A stretch of DNA of 64,000 bases from a virus, in the IMG/VR virus record IMGVR_UViG_3300027759_000007, positions 1 through 64,000 of that record; one strand, written 5' to 3'. How positions within the stretch are numbered: position 1 is the first letter of the stretch; the number at the start of each line of letters is the position of its first letter. Both the position numbers and the translations under genes were made by a program. Positions 49,490-57,964 of this stretch are shown here, piece after piece. The notes below the pieces were generated by a model. The model was not told where the DNA came from, did not search any database, and saw only the letters and a list, made by a program, of their open reading frames with translations.

Positions 49490-49728
49490 GCAGTAGCAGC
49501 GAGTACGAGGATTTGTTGAAGAAGTGTTTGCTCAGTTGTAGCGAGAGGCGACCCGCCGAGAGCGGTGATAGTGTTCTGCATCGGGTCTCCCCCGACTGCA
49601 TTACGATTTGCCAAAGCCATAGCGATCTGCTGATAGAGCTTCTGATTGGTCGTGCCTACATACGGCTCACCGATGATGGTCAGGGTTTCCTGAATCTTGG
49701 CGTCTGATGCAAAAGGGTAGGCGTTCAT
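49486..49728 (-). CDS. Small structural protein following the major capsid gene
   Basis: An 80-residue protein. The first half contains TTNQKLYQQIAMALANRNAVGG and the second TTEQTLLQQILVLAATA, so TT(N/E)QxLxQQI appears twice within one chain and again in the paralogue at 49271. An internal duplication followed by gene duplication is likely. Position just after the capsid gene suggests a decoration or minor virion role. Confidence 0.6.
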   Translation of the reverse strand: MNAYPFASDAKIQETLTIIGEPYVGTTNQKLYQQIAMALANRNAVGGDPMQNTITALGGSPLATTEQTLLQQILVLAATA

Positions 49729-49748
49729 GGCGTGTAGTTCTTAGGAGA

Positions 49749-49778
49749 AGCCTCCCAGAGTTGTCGCTCTGGGAGGCT
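49749..49778 (-). terminator. Intrinsic terminator-like hairpin after the major capsid gene
   Basis: A perfect 12-bp stem AGCCTCCCAGAG / CTCTGGGAGGCT with a 6-nt loop, 24 nt beyond the capsid stop. On the minus strand it is followed by TCTCCT, so the T-tract is weak. It may partially reduce readthrough and set the high capsid-to-tail ratio, or protect the capsid mRNA 3' end. Confidence 0.6.
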
Positions 49779-49801
49779 CAAGACTATCTAGTTGGCTTAC
49801 C

Positions 49802-50974
49802 TTAGTAGGTGCAACCAGAACCAGTGATCTGCGGGCAGCGCTTCCAGATGATAACGTAGCCGTACTGCACCTTGATAGGCTTGTAGGCGGCGTAGAGCTG
49901 GGAAGCCCAGTAGCCCATGTTCTTCATCAGGTTGATGGAACCGTCAAGATTCACATCTGGATTGCGCCAGATGACCTGTCCGTTGTAGTTGTATCCACCA
50001 AAGCTGGTGTCGCCACCAACTGAGGACACTGCTTTTGGCACCAAACGATGCACAACGTCCTGATGCCAGACGAAGGCGGCTTCGTAGCCAGCACTCACAT
50101 AAGCAGGATTCAACACCAGCTTGGTGCCGATGGTGGCAGCAGCAGTGGTGTAGAATGGCACCTCGACGTAAGCACCATTAACGAAGTTGTAACGAGGCAT
50201 CTTGTTGTCGATGATGTGCATGTAGCCACCGTAGGCGCTATCCACATTCCAGTTCTTGAGCAGCGCAGCATCTTCACCCTTGCCCATTTCAGCAAAGCGG
50301 AAGTCTTCGCGAGTGCTAGCATCGCCTTTGACGATGGTGCGATGACCTTCGCTGGATGTGATTAGAGGAAGCTGTGGAGCTGCGTTTTTGAACGCATAGG
50401 CTTCTTCACCACCGCCGTCTTGGATGATCTGAGTGTACAGAGTGTCCAGGAGGTTTTGGTTGATCTGGAAGTCAGCTTCGGCGGCTGGCAACGTCGAGCC
50501 GCTGCTGCTGGTGAGCGAGGAGTCGAAGATGATCTTGTGACCCGCGTTCGTAATGAACTGGGCCTTGTCGCGATCTTCCCAGAGATCCACAATGGTCTGG
50601 ATGAACTGGCTGCGCTTGTTGGCAACCTGACTCTTGAAGTCGTAGGAACTCCAAGCATCGTCCAAACAGATGGTGTCTGAGGTTTCCACGCGCTTGTAGG
50701 CACTCCAAGTCAGGAGGTCAATAGCGGAGCTAGTGGTTCCTGGGGAAGGCGCACAGTTGTTGCCATCACCTTCTTCAGGCTGGACAGCGACCCAACCCGA
50801 ACCACCTGTGCGCTGCGAGCGCTGAGTGACTGGAGTGGAGAAGTTGAAACCCATGCCCTGTGGGAGCACGTCTTTCTTGATGAGGGCGGATACACGTCCA
50901 CGGACGCGCATAATATTGTAAACATCACCTTGGATTCGGGATGCGTCGGCGACGAACATTGGTTCGATATTCAT
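49802..50974 (-). CDS. Major capsid protein
   Basis: A 390-residue protein. The N-terminal MNIEPMFVADASRIQGDVYNIMRVRGRVSALIKKD and the central WEDRDKAQFITNAGHKIIFDS resemble HK97-type phage capsid proteins without a cleaved leader. The C-terminal half is beta-rich (KVQYGYVIIWKRC). Support comes from gene order: portal, 119-residue protein, scaffold, terminator, then this gene with a long leader of its own and strong flanking hairpins, as expected for the most expressed late gene. Specific family not confirmed. Confidence 0.75.
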   Translation of the reverse strand: MNIEPMFVADASRIQGDVYNIMRVRGRVSALIKKDVLPQGMGFNFSTPVTQRSQRTGGSGWVAVQPEEGDGNNCAPSPGTTSSAIDLLTWSAYKRVETSDTICLDDAWSSYDFKSQVANKRSQFIQTIVDLWEDRDKAQFITNAGHKIIFDSSLTSSSGSTLPAAEADFQINQNLLDTLYTQIIQDGGGEEAYAFKNAAPQLPLITSSEGHRTIVKGDASTREDFRFAEMGKGEDAALLKNWNVDSAYGGYMHIIDNKMPRYNFVNGAYVEVPFYTTAAATIGTKLVLNPAYVSAGYEAAFVWHQDVVHRLVPKAVSSVGGDTSFGGYNYNGQVIWRNPDVNLDGSINLMKNMGYWASQLYAAYKPIKVQYGYVIIWKRCPQITGSGCTY

Positions 50975-51205
50975 AGTAGGGGAGGGGGTCTTTGGGTTTG
51001 GTTGTCCCCCTGTGCCTCAAGCTCATGCCGATAGCAGTCAGGAGACGGTTGTCTCTTGCACTGGCATCGGGGGAGCTACCCCAACTATGTGATTTAAGCT
51101 CTGTCGCCTTTGATCATTGAGCGAGCTACCTCAATCCGCAAAGACACGGTTTTTAAGCTCGCTATGACTCTCTGATAATTTCGGTAGAAAGTCAATAGGG
51201 AAAGT
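50975..51205 (-). promoter_or_regulatory. Structured leader of the major capsid mRNA
   Basis: The region contains no gene. Two related hairpins occur in tandem on the minus strand: GAGCT...AGCTC (51073-51101) and GCGAGCT...AGCTCGC (51121-51162), each enclosing TTAAA on one side and a GGTAGCTC end on the other. Downstream are ATGCC/GGCAT with an inner GAGAC-AACC-GTCTC hairpin, and GGGGG/CCCCC just before the start. No Shine-Dalgarno precedes ATG 50974 (context CCCCTCCCCTACT). A clear promoter is not visible. Confidence 0.5.
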
Positions 51206-51244
51206 GTAAAAAGAAAAACCCGCCTCCCTTTCGAGAGACGGGTT
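51206..51244 (-). terminator. Rho-independent terminator after the scaffold gene
   Basis: Minus-strand stem AACCCGTCTC / GAGGCGGGTT (one T-G pair) with an 8-nt loop, directly followed by TTTTTCTTTTT. This is a textbook intrinsic terminator 70 nt after the scaffold stop. It separates the portal-scaffold unit from the capsid unit, so the capsid gene needs its own promoter or relies on partial readthrough. Confidence 0.85.
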
Positions 51245-51313
51245 ATTTTGAGGGTCATTGCAGTCTAAGCCTATTCCGTGTGCTGGCCTCATTAAAGACG
51301 CGCCCTTCTCAAA

Positions 51314-52534
51314 TTATCGAATCCCCATCGCTGCCAGTCCATCTAGCAACGACTTGCCTCCATCTGGACCTGTGCGAGGTGCTGGTCCTTGACGATTGGC
51401 TTCGCCTGGGCCTGCGCTTGCGCCTGAGCGACTCTTGGCGAGCTTCTCAAGACTGGCGTTCTTTTGAATAAGACCATTTAGCGTCTGAATGAGGTATGGC
51501 ATCGCGGCAGCAACCTGTGCTTGATAAGCTGCGAGCATCGGCTTCTCGGAGGGGTTAGCCAGTGCTGCTTTCTTCATGGCTTCACCGACCTTGGGGTCAT
51601 CGAATAACCCTGGGATCTTCTTCAGATTGGCTTCTAGTTTGCTGTAAATTTCTGTCGAAGCGGCTTTCAACTCGGCTTGTTGCTTCTCGGACATGCGGGC
51701 CTGCTCAATCTGCTTCTGCCCTTGGAGGGACTTCTGAATTTCGGCAGCGTTCGCCTTCAACTCATTCATCTTGGGCACCACGTTCTTGTGGAACTCGTTG
51801 GTGGCTGTGATTGCCATCTGAATCGCGTCTTCTCCGACCTCGTTCTCAGAGGCGAGCAAGGCTTTGCGAATGGCACCCGCCCGTTGGAAGGGGTTGGCGA
51901 TGTCAAGTGATTCGTATAGCGCAGTCGCTTCCACACCTGCATACTCAGCCACTTGGTCAAGCGTGTTCCTGATTTCACTCATCGGGGCAATCACTTCCGC
52001 CTGATACTCTGGAGTCTCTTCAATAGCGTAGGCTGATCGAAAGTTACGGAGTTCTGCAAGCTCAGTCTCTACTTCTGGAGCGAGTTTAGGTTCCGCCTTC
52101 TCCAGTTCGATAATCTTGGCTTTTAGAGACTCAACTTCTGGCTTAAGTTTGTCCAATTCTGTCGCTTTGGCTTTGAGTTCGCCCCACTTCGCTGTTTGAG
52201 CTTCGTTCTTGAACGTCGGTTCTGGCACAACCTCTTCCTTCTTGGCTTCAAGCTCCTTTTTCTCTTCTTCAGTCTTGATCTCAGCTTCCCACGGATTGTC
52301 GAAGTCTTTGAGTGCCTCAGTCGGTTTGTCCACATCAGGCGCTAGATTGGCTTCAACCACCTCTGCTTTAACCTCGGCAACGGGTGCCTCAACGACGGGT
52401 GCCGCTGACTGACCTTTGTTGGAGTGGAACTGCGAGATAGCTGAGTCCAGCCCATCCATCAGTGACCGTCCTCCATCAGGTGTGGGGACGGAAGGTGCTA
52501 AGTTGGTGGATTCGATGTTAGTTGTGTCAATCAT
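51314..52534 (-). CDS. Capsid scaffolding protein
   Basis: A 406-residue, acidic, Glu/Lys/Ala-rich, helical protein with long coiled-coil segments (WGELKAKATELDKLKPEVESLKAKIIELEKAEP and similar), Gln-rich helices, and short Pro/Thr linkers, located directly upstream of the capsid gene: the usual features of a scaffold. The two ends carry matching motifs, PDGGRSLMDGLDSA (about 19-32) and PDGGKSLLDGLAAMG near the C-terminus, probably capsid-binding patches. A protease is not seen. Confidence 0.78.
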   Translation of the reverse strand: MIDTTNIESTNLAPSVPTPDGGRSLMDGLDSAISQFHSNKGQSAAPVVEAPVAEVKAEVVEANLAPDVDKPTEALKDFDNPWEAEIKTEEEKKELEAKKEEVVPEPTFKNEAQTAKWGELKAKATELDKLKPEVESLKAKIIELEKAEPKLAPEVETELAELRNFRSAYAIEETPEYQAEVIAPMSEIRNTLDQVAEYAGVEATALYESLDIANPFQRAGAIRKALLASENEVGEDAIQMAITATNEFHKNVVPKMNELKANAAEIQKSLQGQKQIEQARMSEKQQAELKAASTEIYSKLEANLKKIPGLFDDPKVGEAMKKAALANPSEKPMLAAYQAQVAAAMPYLIQTLNGLIQKNASLEKLAKSRSGASAGPGEANRQGPAPRTGPDGGKSLLDGLAAMGIR

Positions 52535-52890
52535 GGGTTTTTAGAGATAGGTAGGGGGATTGGTTGGAAGTCAGCAGCAATGTGATCAAACTCATCAGGG
52601 TCTTCGGTCAAGGCTTCATTTGCGTTGAATCGACGTGCCAACCGCTTCAGTCGATCAAGGATAGCATTGGCTCCTTGGAGGAAGTGATAGTAATGCGCGA
52701 GATTAGTGTCGGGGTGCAGCCCTGGAACTTGGTCAGGCAGACTATTTCTCGGGCGAGATTCGTCACTGAGGATGCTGAGAGCCTGCTTCATTGAGGTCAG
52801 AGCAAGGGCTTCCTGCAACTGGGTGACAAGTTCCGCTGACTTGCGGAAGTGCATTTCGGCATCCGACGTGGGGAGAGTTGTAGTGGTCAT
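52531..52890 (-). CDS. Hypothetical protein between portal and scaffold
   Basis: A 119-residue helical protein starting MTTTTLPTSDAEMHFRKSAELVTQLQEALALTSM. It overlaps the scaffold start by 4 nt. No family recognised. The position suggests an assembly cofactor or a minor head protein. Confidence 0.55.
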   Translation of the reverse strand: MTTTTLPTSDAEMHFRKSAELVTQLQEALALTSMKQALSILSDESRPRNSLPDQVPGLHPDTNLAHYYHFLQGANAILDRLKRLARRFNANEALTEDPDEFDHIAADFQPIPLPISKNP

Positions 52891-52935
52891 ACCGTGGTAA
52901 TTTCAGATTATGGAAGACTTTCCATTTATCGTCAA

Positions 52936-55467
52936 CTACTTCTTGTTCGTTTGCACAGGTTTGTTAGAGCCTTTGACCTTGAGGCTGGTCTCCACGTCCT
53001 TCACTGCCATGTTCTGCCTTGCCTGCGCGGCGTCGAGGTAGGTGCGGGTGCGGATGGCTTCTGTCTCAGCAAGGGTCTTGGCAGTGGTCGCCTGCTCCTT
53101 GGCTGTAGCTGCTCTCGCGGCTGCGTCGGCGTTGGCAATAACAAGACCTGCTGGCACACCCCCATAGAGATCGCCCTCGGCTTGACCGCTTGCTTCAAGC
53201 TCACGTTGCGATTCGGCATCAAGGTGCTTGCGGCTGTTCTTGATGAACTCACCAAGCTGCTGAAGGTTCTCTTTGAACTGTGGCTTAGCTGGGTTCATGT
53301 CGGAGAGCATCGGCATGTGCTCCTCATTACAGTGCAGCCACACAGGCTCCATCTTGTCGATAGTATCGCGGAGGAGATCACCGCCGTCTGTTCCCGGCTT
53401 GAGTGCTTTGATCTGCTCGCCAAAGCCTTCGTTGATGGCGTTGAGGAACTCAGTGTGCTTCTCAAGGTGGACGAAGTGGTCTTGGTTCGGCTCGAAGGCT
53501 GGTGGTTGACCCAGCGACATAAGACTGTTCTCCATCTGTGCAACTTGGGCATCGACAGGAGGACGTAGCCCTGGCTCATCGGGAACGAGTTGATTGGCGA
53601 TCTGGAACCCTGCGTATGACGCGGCAGTCAGTCGGTTGAGGTAGCGTTGACCTTCTGGATCAAGCTGACCGCCAAGGCTTTGATTCAAAGCTGTGACTAC
53701 TGAACGGCGTTCGGAAGCGCTGCCTTTGCCGATACCTGAGTTGACTTCCATCGCGTCAAAATCGACGTTTTGCAGAATGTCGATGACTTGCTGTACATCA
53801 GTTACGCCGAGTGGTTGCAAGCGAGTGAGCAGCCAGTTATACAGCTTGTGGACTTCCCTGCCGCCTGGATCAGACGTAAGGTAGTCTTCACGGCAAACTC
53901 GTTTGAGTGTGGTGCAAAGAAGTTTTTCCCACGCAGCCATAAACATGCTAAAGGAAGATGCCTGTAAACTGCCCTGCATCTCTGTCTCTGTCTGTACTTG
54001 CGTAGCGGTCTTGCGCGTCCGGTCAGTCTGAGCCGACAAGACTGGAGCAGACGAAGCAGCACGGGCTTGAACAAGTCCGTTGATGACTTGAAGAGCTGGG
54101 GACAGGTTGCTGTTTACATCGGGGTGATTGACTTGTTGGAAGTTCAATCCCGAAGCCATCATCATGTACGGCCCCATCGGTGTGAACATCTTCTCCACAT
54201 TCAAATCCTCATTGTCTGTGGATATATGCGGAGTAGCTGCAAACATCGCATTGTCCAGCAGCTTGTTGATCATCTTGTTCTGACCTGTAGTGGACGAGAA
54301 CATCTTGTAGCCTAGACCACGAATAGAGTGGAAGTTTCCTGTGGTGCCGACGTTTTCGATGAAGGCTGTGATCAATTCACTGATGTCTGTGAATTTACCC
54401 TCGCATTTATATAAGAACTCACCCTGTCCATCGAACCTTGAGACGTAGTGACTGACTGTGCCATCCAGCTCGCGGATGTAGCCGTGAATTACTCGAACTG
54501 TGTTGGCTGTGATGCCAAAGCTAATGTCGTTACCCTTCCAAGCGCGACTAACGGCTTCTGGGTCATTAACATCGAGTCCTTTTGATCCGCTGGTTTCCTT
54601 GATAGCTTCAAGCACAGCCGCTTTGTTCCAGTACCTCTTGTAGCCTTCTTCTGGAGATTGCGCGGTTGCTGGCTTCTCCATGACGGCATCATCTTCGGTC
54701 ATCTCGACCTCAGTGAACTCGCCCATCTCTGGCTGCTCAACTTCTTCCATCTCATCTTCCATCTGGAAGGCTTCTTGATATGACTCTTCCCCTTCATCCT
54801 CTGATCTGATCTTAGACATCAGCTCATCGGGGCGCATATAGTCTTGGCAGGTAATGACATCAAGGTAGTTGACATCGGCGGGTGTATCGCGTGGAAACTT
54901 GAGATCATCCAGTCCTTTGACAATCCACTGCCAGTTATAAGGGTCGTTATGCAGAGGAAGCCCCACACCTTCAGAGACATAGAGGTTCACCAGTTGGCAC
55001 CACCTCGGGCGAAAGCTCGGCCACTTGATCAGCATTCGCGTGAACCCTTCTGCAAGGATTGGTTCAACAATGCTACGCATCTTCACGTCCAAGAAGTCTT
55101 GCTTCAACGGGGTCGAGATGAAGGTGTCCAGTGTTTCGAGCAAACGCCAGTACGGCATCATGGCTTCTTCAAGCACTTGACCGAGGCTACCCCAGTTGAT
55201 GTTTGCTGTGCCGCCTAACCCACGACGAACGAGACTACCTTGATCTTTCGGGGCATCGCCTCCTGCTGCTGCTTGCACAAGCGCTCGTTTCTGACTTGAG
55301 TATAAGTCTTCGTTGAAAAGCGTAACGTGCATCGTCGCTAGTTCAGCTGCCGACTTGAGCCGACCGCGCATGATGAGCTTCTGTTCTGGCGTTACCACTG
55401 ACGGTACGGCATCAGTGGCTAGAGCATCAGTTAGCGGGGCAGCATTGACTTGGGCGACGGCGGGCAT
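52936..55467 (-). CDS. Portal protein
   Basis: An 843-residue protein. LVRRGLGGTANINWGSLGQVLEEAMMPYWRLLETLDTF is the region near the portal clip/stem, and MIEHISTDNEDLNVEKMFTPMGPYMMMASGLNFQQVNHPDV-like sequence (about 420-460) lies near the crown helices. The last ~100 residues are Ala/Thr/Gln-rich coiled coil (AARAATAKEQATTAKTLAETEAIRTRT). Length and helical C-terminus match large podovirus portals (T7-like and larger). It forms the dodecameric DNA channel and is followed by scaffold and capsid genes in the expected order. Confidence 0.8.
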   Translation of the reverse strand: MPAVAQVNAAPLTDALATDAVPSVVTPEQKLIMRGRLKSAAELATMHVTLFNEDLYSSQKRALVQAAAGGDAPKDQGSLVRRGLGGTANINWGSLGQVLEEAMMPYWRLLETLDTFISTPLKQDFLDVKMRSIVEPILAEGFTRMLIKWPSFRPRWCQLVNLYVSEGVGLPLHNDPYNWQWIVKGLDDLKFPRDTPADVNYLDVITCQDYMRPDELMSKIRSEDEGEESYQEAFQMEDEMEEVEQPEMGEFTEVEMTEDDAVMEKPATAQSPEEGYKRYWNKAAVLEAIKETSGSKGLDVNDPEAVSRAWKGNDISFGITANTVRVIHGYIRELDGTVSHYVSRFDGQGEFLYKCEGKFTDISELITAFIENVGTTGNFHSIRGLGYKMFSSTTGQNKMINKLLDNAMFAATPHISTDNEDLNVEKMFTPMGPYMMMASGLNFQQVNHPDVNSNLSPALQVINGLVQARAASSAPVLSAQTDRTRKTATQVQTETEMQGSLQASSFSMFMAAWEKLLCTTLKRVCREDYLTSDPGGREVHKLYNWLLTRLQPLGVTDVQQVIDILQNVDFDAMEVNSGIGKGSASERRSVVTALNQSLGGQLDPEGQRYLNRLTAASYAGFQIANQLVPDEPGLRPPVDAQVAQMENSLMSLGQPPAFEPNQDHFVHLEKHTEFLNAINEGFGEQIKALKPGTDGGDLLRDTIDKMEPVWLHCNEEHMPMLSDMNPAKPQFKENLQQLGEFIKNSRKHLDAESQRELEASGQAEGDLYGGVPAGLVIANADAAARAATAKEQATTAKTLAETEAIRTRTYLDAAQARQNMAVKDVETSLKVKGSNKPVQTNKK

Positions 55468-55513
55468 ATTAAAAGAGTCTCAGGGGAAAGTAGGCAGGCG
55501 TCAAGTGCATAGA

Positions 55514-55654
55514 TTATAGCTTGGCGTGGATTAGTGGCTTGCACTTAGCTGGGCACTTCTTCATTAGACCAGTTCCAGCGTTGATGAGAATGTGACCTTT
55601 ATTCAGGCAAAGGTGGCACACGGGTTTTGGGATTGACGGGGTATCTTGGTTCAT
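55514..55654 (-). CDS. Tiny zinc-knuckle protein
   Basis: A 46-residue protein. CHLC (about 13-16) and CPAKC (about 34-38) are spaced by 17 residues, giving a CxxC...CxxxC zinc knuckle similar in size to Mu Com-type proteins. Starts at ATG 55654, overlapping the upstream stop. It may regulate translation or bind nucleic acid; unproven. Confidence 0.6.
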   Translation of the reverse strand: MNQDTPSIPKPVCHLCLNKGHILINAGTGLMKKCPAKCKPLIHAKL

Positions 55655-56259
55655 ACTTCAATTTGCTGGGGTTCTCCAATTTGACACTCTGCTGTGTATA
55701 GGTATTCGAGAGACTCGAAGCGTGGTAGGCTCTCACACGGTTTGGCAAACGCAGTGTCCACACTGAGCACACGATTGTTTGGCACGGCTGCGAACCAGCC
55801 CTCCTCCACTTGCAGGACGTGGAGCTGTTTATGCTGCTCGAAACAGTCTGCCAAGGCGTTTCCCTCAAAGTCGATGGTGAACAAATATCTGGCTGGCAGG
55901 CGTTCTGGGTAGCCGTCAGCCTGTCTCACGTTGAGGAGCAGTGCGTTGCCTCTCTTCCATAAAGCAAACTCATGCACGGTGAACGTCGATGAGAACGTGT
56001 CCCACGGTTGAATCAACTCGGCATCCGGTAGTGGGCATGGTTTCCAGCACAGCGCTTGAATAGGTAGGCAGAACATCGCCCCAGCTATCTCTGGTTCATC
56101 GAAACGAACTTGAAACTGGAGGCTTGCTGCTTCCTGGCATCGGATGCCTAGAATGTGGGCTTTGAGGTAGCTGTTGTGTCCGCGTTGGTGGTTCTGGGTG
56201 AACTCTGCACGGACTAGGCAGCGAACGATTGAGGGAGTGTCGGCGAGAATGAAAGACAT
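55651..56259 (-). CDS. Hypothetical protein near the portal gene
   Basis: A 202-residue protein starting MSFILADTPSIVRCLVRAEFTQNHQ. Mixed alpha/beta with many aromatic residues (SYLKAHILGIRCQEAASLQFQVRFDEPEIAGAMFCLP and later EQHKQLHVLQVEEGWFAAVPN). It resembles no family I can name. It is coupled to the zinc-knuckle gene; no membrane segments. Confidence 0.55.
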   Translation of the reverse strand: MSFILADTPSIVRCLVRAEFTQNHQRGHNSYLKAHILGIRCQEAASLQFQVRFDEPEIAGAMFCLPIQALCWKPCPLPDAELIQPWDTFSSTFTVHEFALWKRGNALLLNVRQADGYPERLPARYLFTIDFEGNALADCFEQHKQLHVLQVEEGWFAAVPNNRVLSVDTAFAKPCESLPRFESLEYLYTAECQIGEPQQIEV

Positions 56260-56277
56260 AGCGTTGTGGTTCTGAGG

Positions 56278-56532
56278 TCATACCCAGTCAGGGTTAAGTG
56301 GTTTTGGTTTTGTGCGAGTCGGTTTAGGTTGTCCCCTCCGCCCCTTGCTCAGCTCGTCCCGAAGGCACCCGCACGATGTCGAGCGGAGCTGTTGCAAGGT
56401 GTCAGCTCTGACAACGCGGATGGAACCACACGAACACTGGCACACCCAATGTGTGCGTCTGGACGGCGACTGCTTGATGACAGTCAGGCGTCCAAAGACT
56501 TTGTGGGTGAGGTTGTCTGGGTGGCGGGGCAT
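56278..56532 (-). CDS. Zinc-ribbon DNA-binding protein, homing-endonuclease-associated type
   Basis: An 84-residue protein. The pattern LTHKVFGRLTVIKQSPSRRTHWVCQCSCGSIRVVRADTLQQLRSTSCGCL (CxC...CGC) is the short zinc module that accompanies or flanks HNH/AP2-type homing endonucleases in phages, with a basic C-terminus (RRGQPKPTRTKPKPLN). It lies in the same block as the HNH protein at 56824, whose N-terminus uses the same module. Possibly an orphan copy of that DNA-binding domain. Confidence 0.7.
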   Translation of the reverse strand: MPRHPDNLTHKVFGRLTVIKQSPSRRTHWVCQCSCGSIRVVRADTLQQLRSTSCGCLRDELSKGRRGQPKPTRTKPKPLNPDWV

Positions 56533-56541
56533 CGCGATTAG

Positions 56542-56727
56542 TCACTCTCCCTCACCGTTGGTTGCGTCCTCTTGGCTGGCTCGTTCGGCCTCACGGCAAA
56601 GCATGAACGTCTGGATGTGCAGCACTCCCACCATGTTGGTATAGGTCAGGTCGTACTCGCACCTGTAGCGCATGATCAGGGATTCGAGGTCGTTGGCGAA
56701 GTGTCGGGCTTGGTCGCGTTGATCCAT
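56542..56727 (-). CDS. Small phage protein, DQRDQARHFANDL family
   Basis: A 61-residue protein from ATG 56727 (an upstream in-frame ATG at 56766 adds a 13-residue non-conserved stretch). MDQRDQARHFANDLESLIMRYRCEYDLTYTNMVGVLHIQTF is a well-known phage pattern in which a helical protein of unknown function covers RxxxEFDLTYxxVVGxLxxQ. Function unknown. Confidence 0.65.
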   Translation of the reverse strand: MDQRDQARHFANDLESLIMRYRCEYDLTYTNMVGVLHIQTFMLCREAERASQEDATNGEGE

Positions 56728-56823
56728 GTGTGGGGGAAGTTTAGACGGGCTGGAGTGGGGAAGCAAGTTGTGTTTTCATTTGTGGGTGAAATATTTTGGA
56801 GTGATTTTTGTTGAGACGGGTTT

Positions 56824-57930
56824 TCATATCCAGTCCTCGGTCTCGGGAGGGGGTGGTGGGTTATGCTTCGGCAGCGGGGTCTTGTAGAGCTGGAGATTCC
56901 TGAGCTTGGTGGCGGGAACGATGGCCGTGCCGTTGTCTCTGTCTCTGCACAACCACATGGCGGGGGCTGTCCTATGCAGTCTGCCTGTGTAGCACAGCAC
57001 CTCCCACTCGCCTCTGTGCTGCCCTGTGTAATCAATAAAGCTGGTGTAGCCCTCGACGTGCTTGGGGGCATTCGTGATGTCACCATCCATCATCTCCCTC
57101 GTCACCTTGATTGCCTCCTCCAAGGTTGGCATGGTGTTGTAGAGGTGAAACAGGAGGGACTTGGCAAGGTTGAGGTGTTCGGCGAGGATGCGAAGTCTGA
57201 GAGTTTGGCCTCGATAAGTGACCTCGGGATTATTGCCTCTGTTCTCTGCCTGCGTGAATCGGGATGCCCACCTGACATTACCTGGGCAATAACCTAAATT
57301 GTTCTCGATCCTGTCCACCGAGTAGTCTTTCGAGGGGCGGGGGCCGATGTGGTTGGCAAAAGCTAGGAAATCGTGCTTCCAAAGGGGGTCAACCGTGATG
57401 CCTCTTGCCCCGTAGCGTTGGTAGGCAGGGTGCTTCTGGTTGTAGCAGCGAGTCTTCATACTGGTCCAGATGGCGTAGAGCGGGTTCGTGGCGTCGTGGA
57501 GGAGGTGGGATTCTAAGTCGTGATACTTGGTGGCTCTGGCACCTACCTGTTCACCCCGTAGGCACCCGCAGGACTGTGAGTAGCCCGCTACCAGTTGGCC
57601 GATTGTTACTTGCTTGATCGTGCCGCAGTCGCACTGGGCTACGGCTTTGTATTTGGGTAGGTGCGACAGTATTGTCCAGCGTCCGTGCTTCTCTCCAATG
57701 CGATTCTGCATACGAGGGTTGGTCGGGTGGGCGGGTTTACCACACATACCACATGACGTGGACTGCCCCCGTATTAAGGCGGTGTAGAATACCTTTTGGT
57801 TCTCATTCCCGCAGGAGCAGCGACAGTGCCACCGTGAGACTTTGGAGCGGGTGGTGGGGGTTTTAGTCTGTGATAGGACTGTCCAGTTGCCGAAGACTTG
57901 TCCTGTGAGGTTGTTGAATGAGCGGGCCAT
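56824..57930 (-). CDS. HNH homing-type endonuclease with zinc modules
   Basis: A 368-residue protein. Two N-terminal zinc modules (GNWTVL...WHCRCSCGNENQKVFYTALIRGQSTSCGMCG, and GRWTILSHLPKYKAVAQCDCGTIKQVTIGQLVAGYSQSCGCL) are followed by LYAIWTSMKTRCYNQKHPAYQRYGARGI and the HNH core DYSVDRIENNLGYCPGNVRWASRFTQAENRGN (D.I.N...N..W). A C-terminal DNA-binding extension and a Pro-rich tail follow. This layout is a free-standing phage homing endonuclease with an AP2-like relative. A promoter of its own and an isolated setting suggest it is mobile. Confidence 0.8.
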   Translation of the reverse strand: MARSFNNLTGQVFGNWTVLSQTKTPTTRSKVSRWHCRCSCGNENQKVFYTALIRGQSTSCGMCGKPAHPTNPRMQNRIGEKHGRWTILSHLPKYKAVAQCDCGTIKQVTIGQLVAGYSQSCGCLRGEQVGARATKYHDLESHLLHDATNPLYAIWTSMKTRCYNQKHPAYQRYGARGITVDPLWKHDFLAFANHIGPRPSKDYSVDRIENNLGYCPGNVRWASRFTQAENRGNNPEVTYRGQTLRLRILAEHLNLAKSLLFHLYNTMPTLEEAIKVTREMMDGDITNAPKHVEGYTSFIDYTGQHRGEWEVLCYTGRLHRTAPAMWLCRDRDNGTAIVPATKLRNLQLYKTPLPKHNPPPPPETEDWI

Positions 57931-57935
57931 TGGGT

Positions 57936-57964
57936 AGTATGGCGTCGGGAGTTATGGATGTCAA
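57936..57964 (-). promoter_or_regulatory. Promoter of the HNH gene, probably leaderless
   Basis: On the minus strand, TTGACA (57964-57959), 17-bp spacer, CATACT (57941-57936; 4 of 6), then only 5 nt before ATG 57930. The predicted +1 falls on or next to the start codon, so the mRNA would be leaderless. It sits in the 432-nt intergenic gap. Confidence 0.55.
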
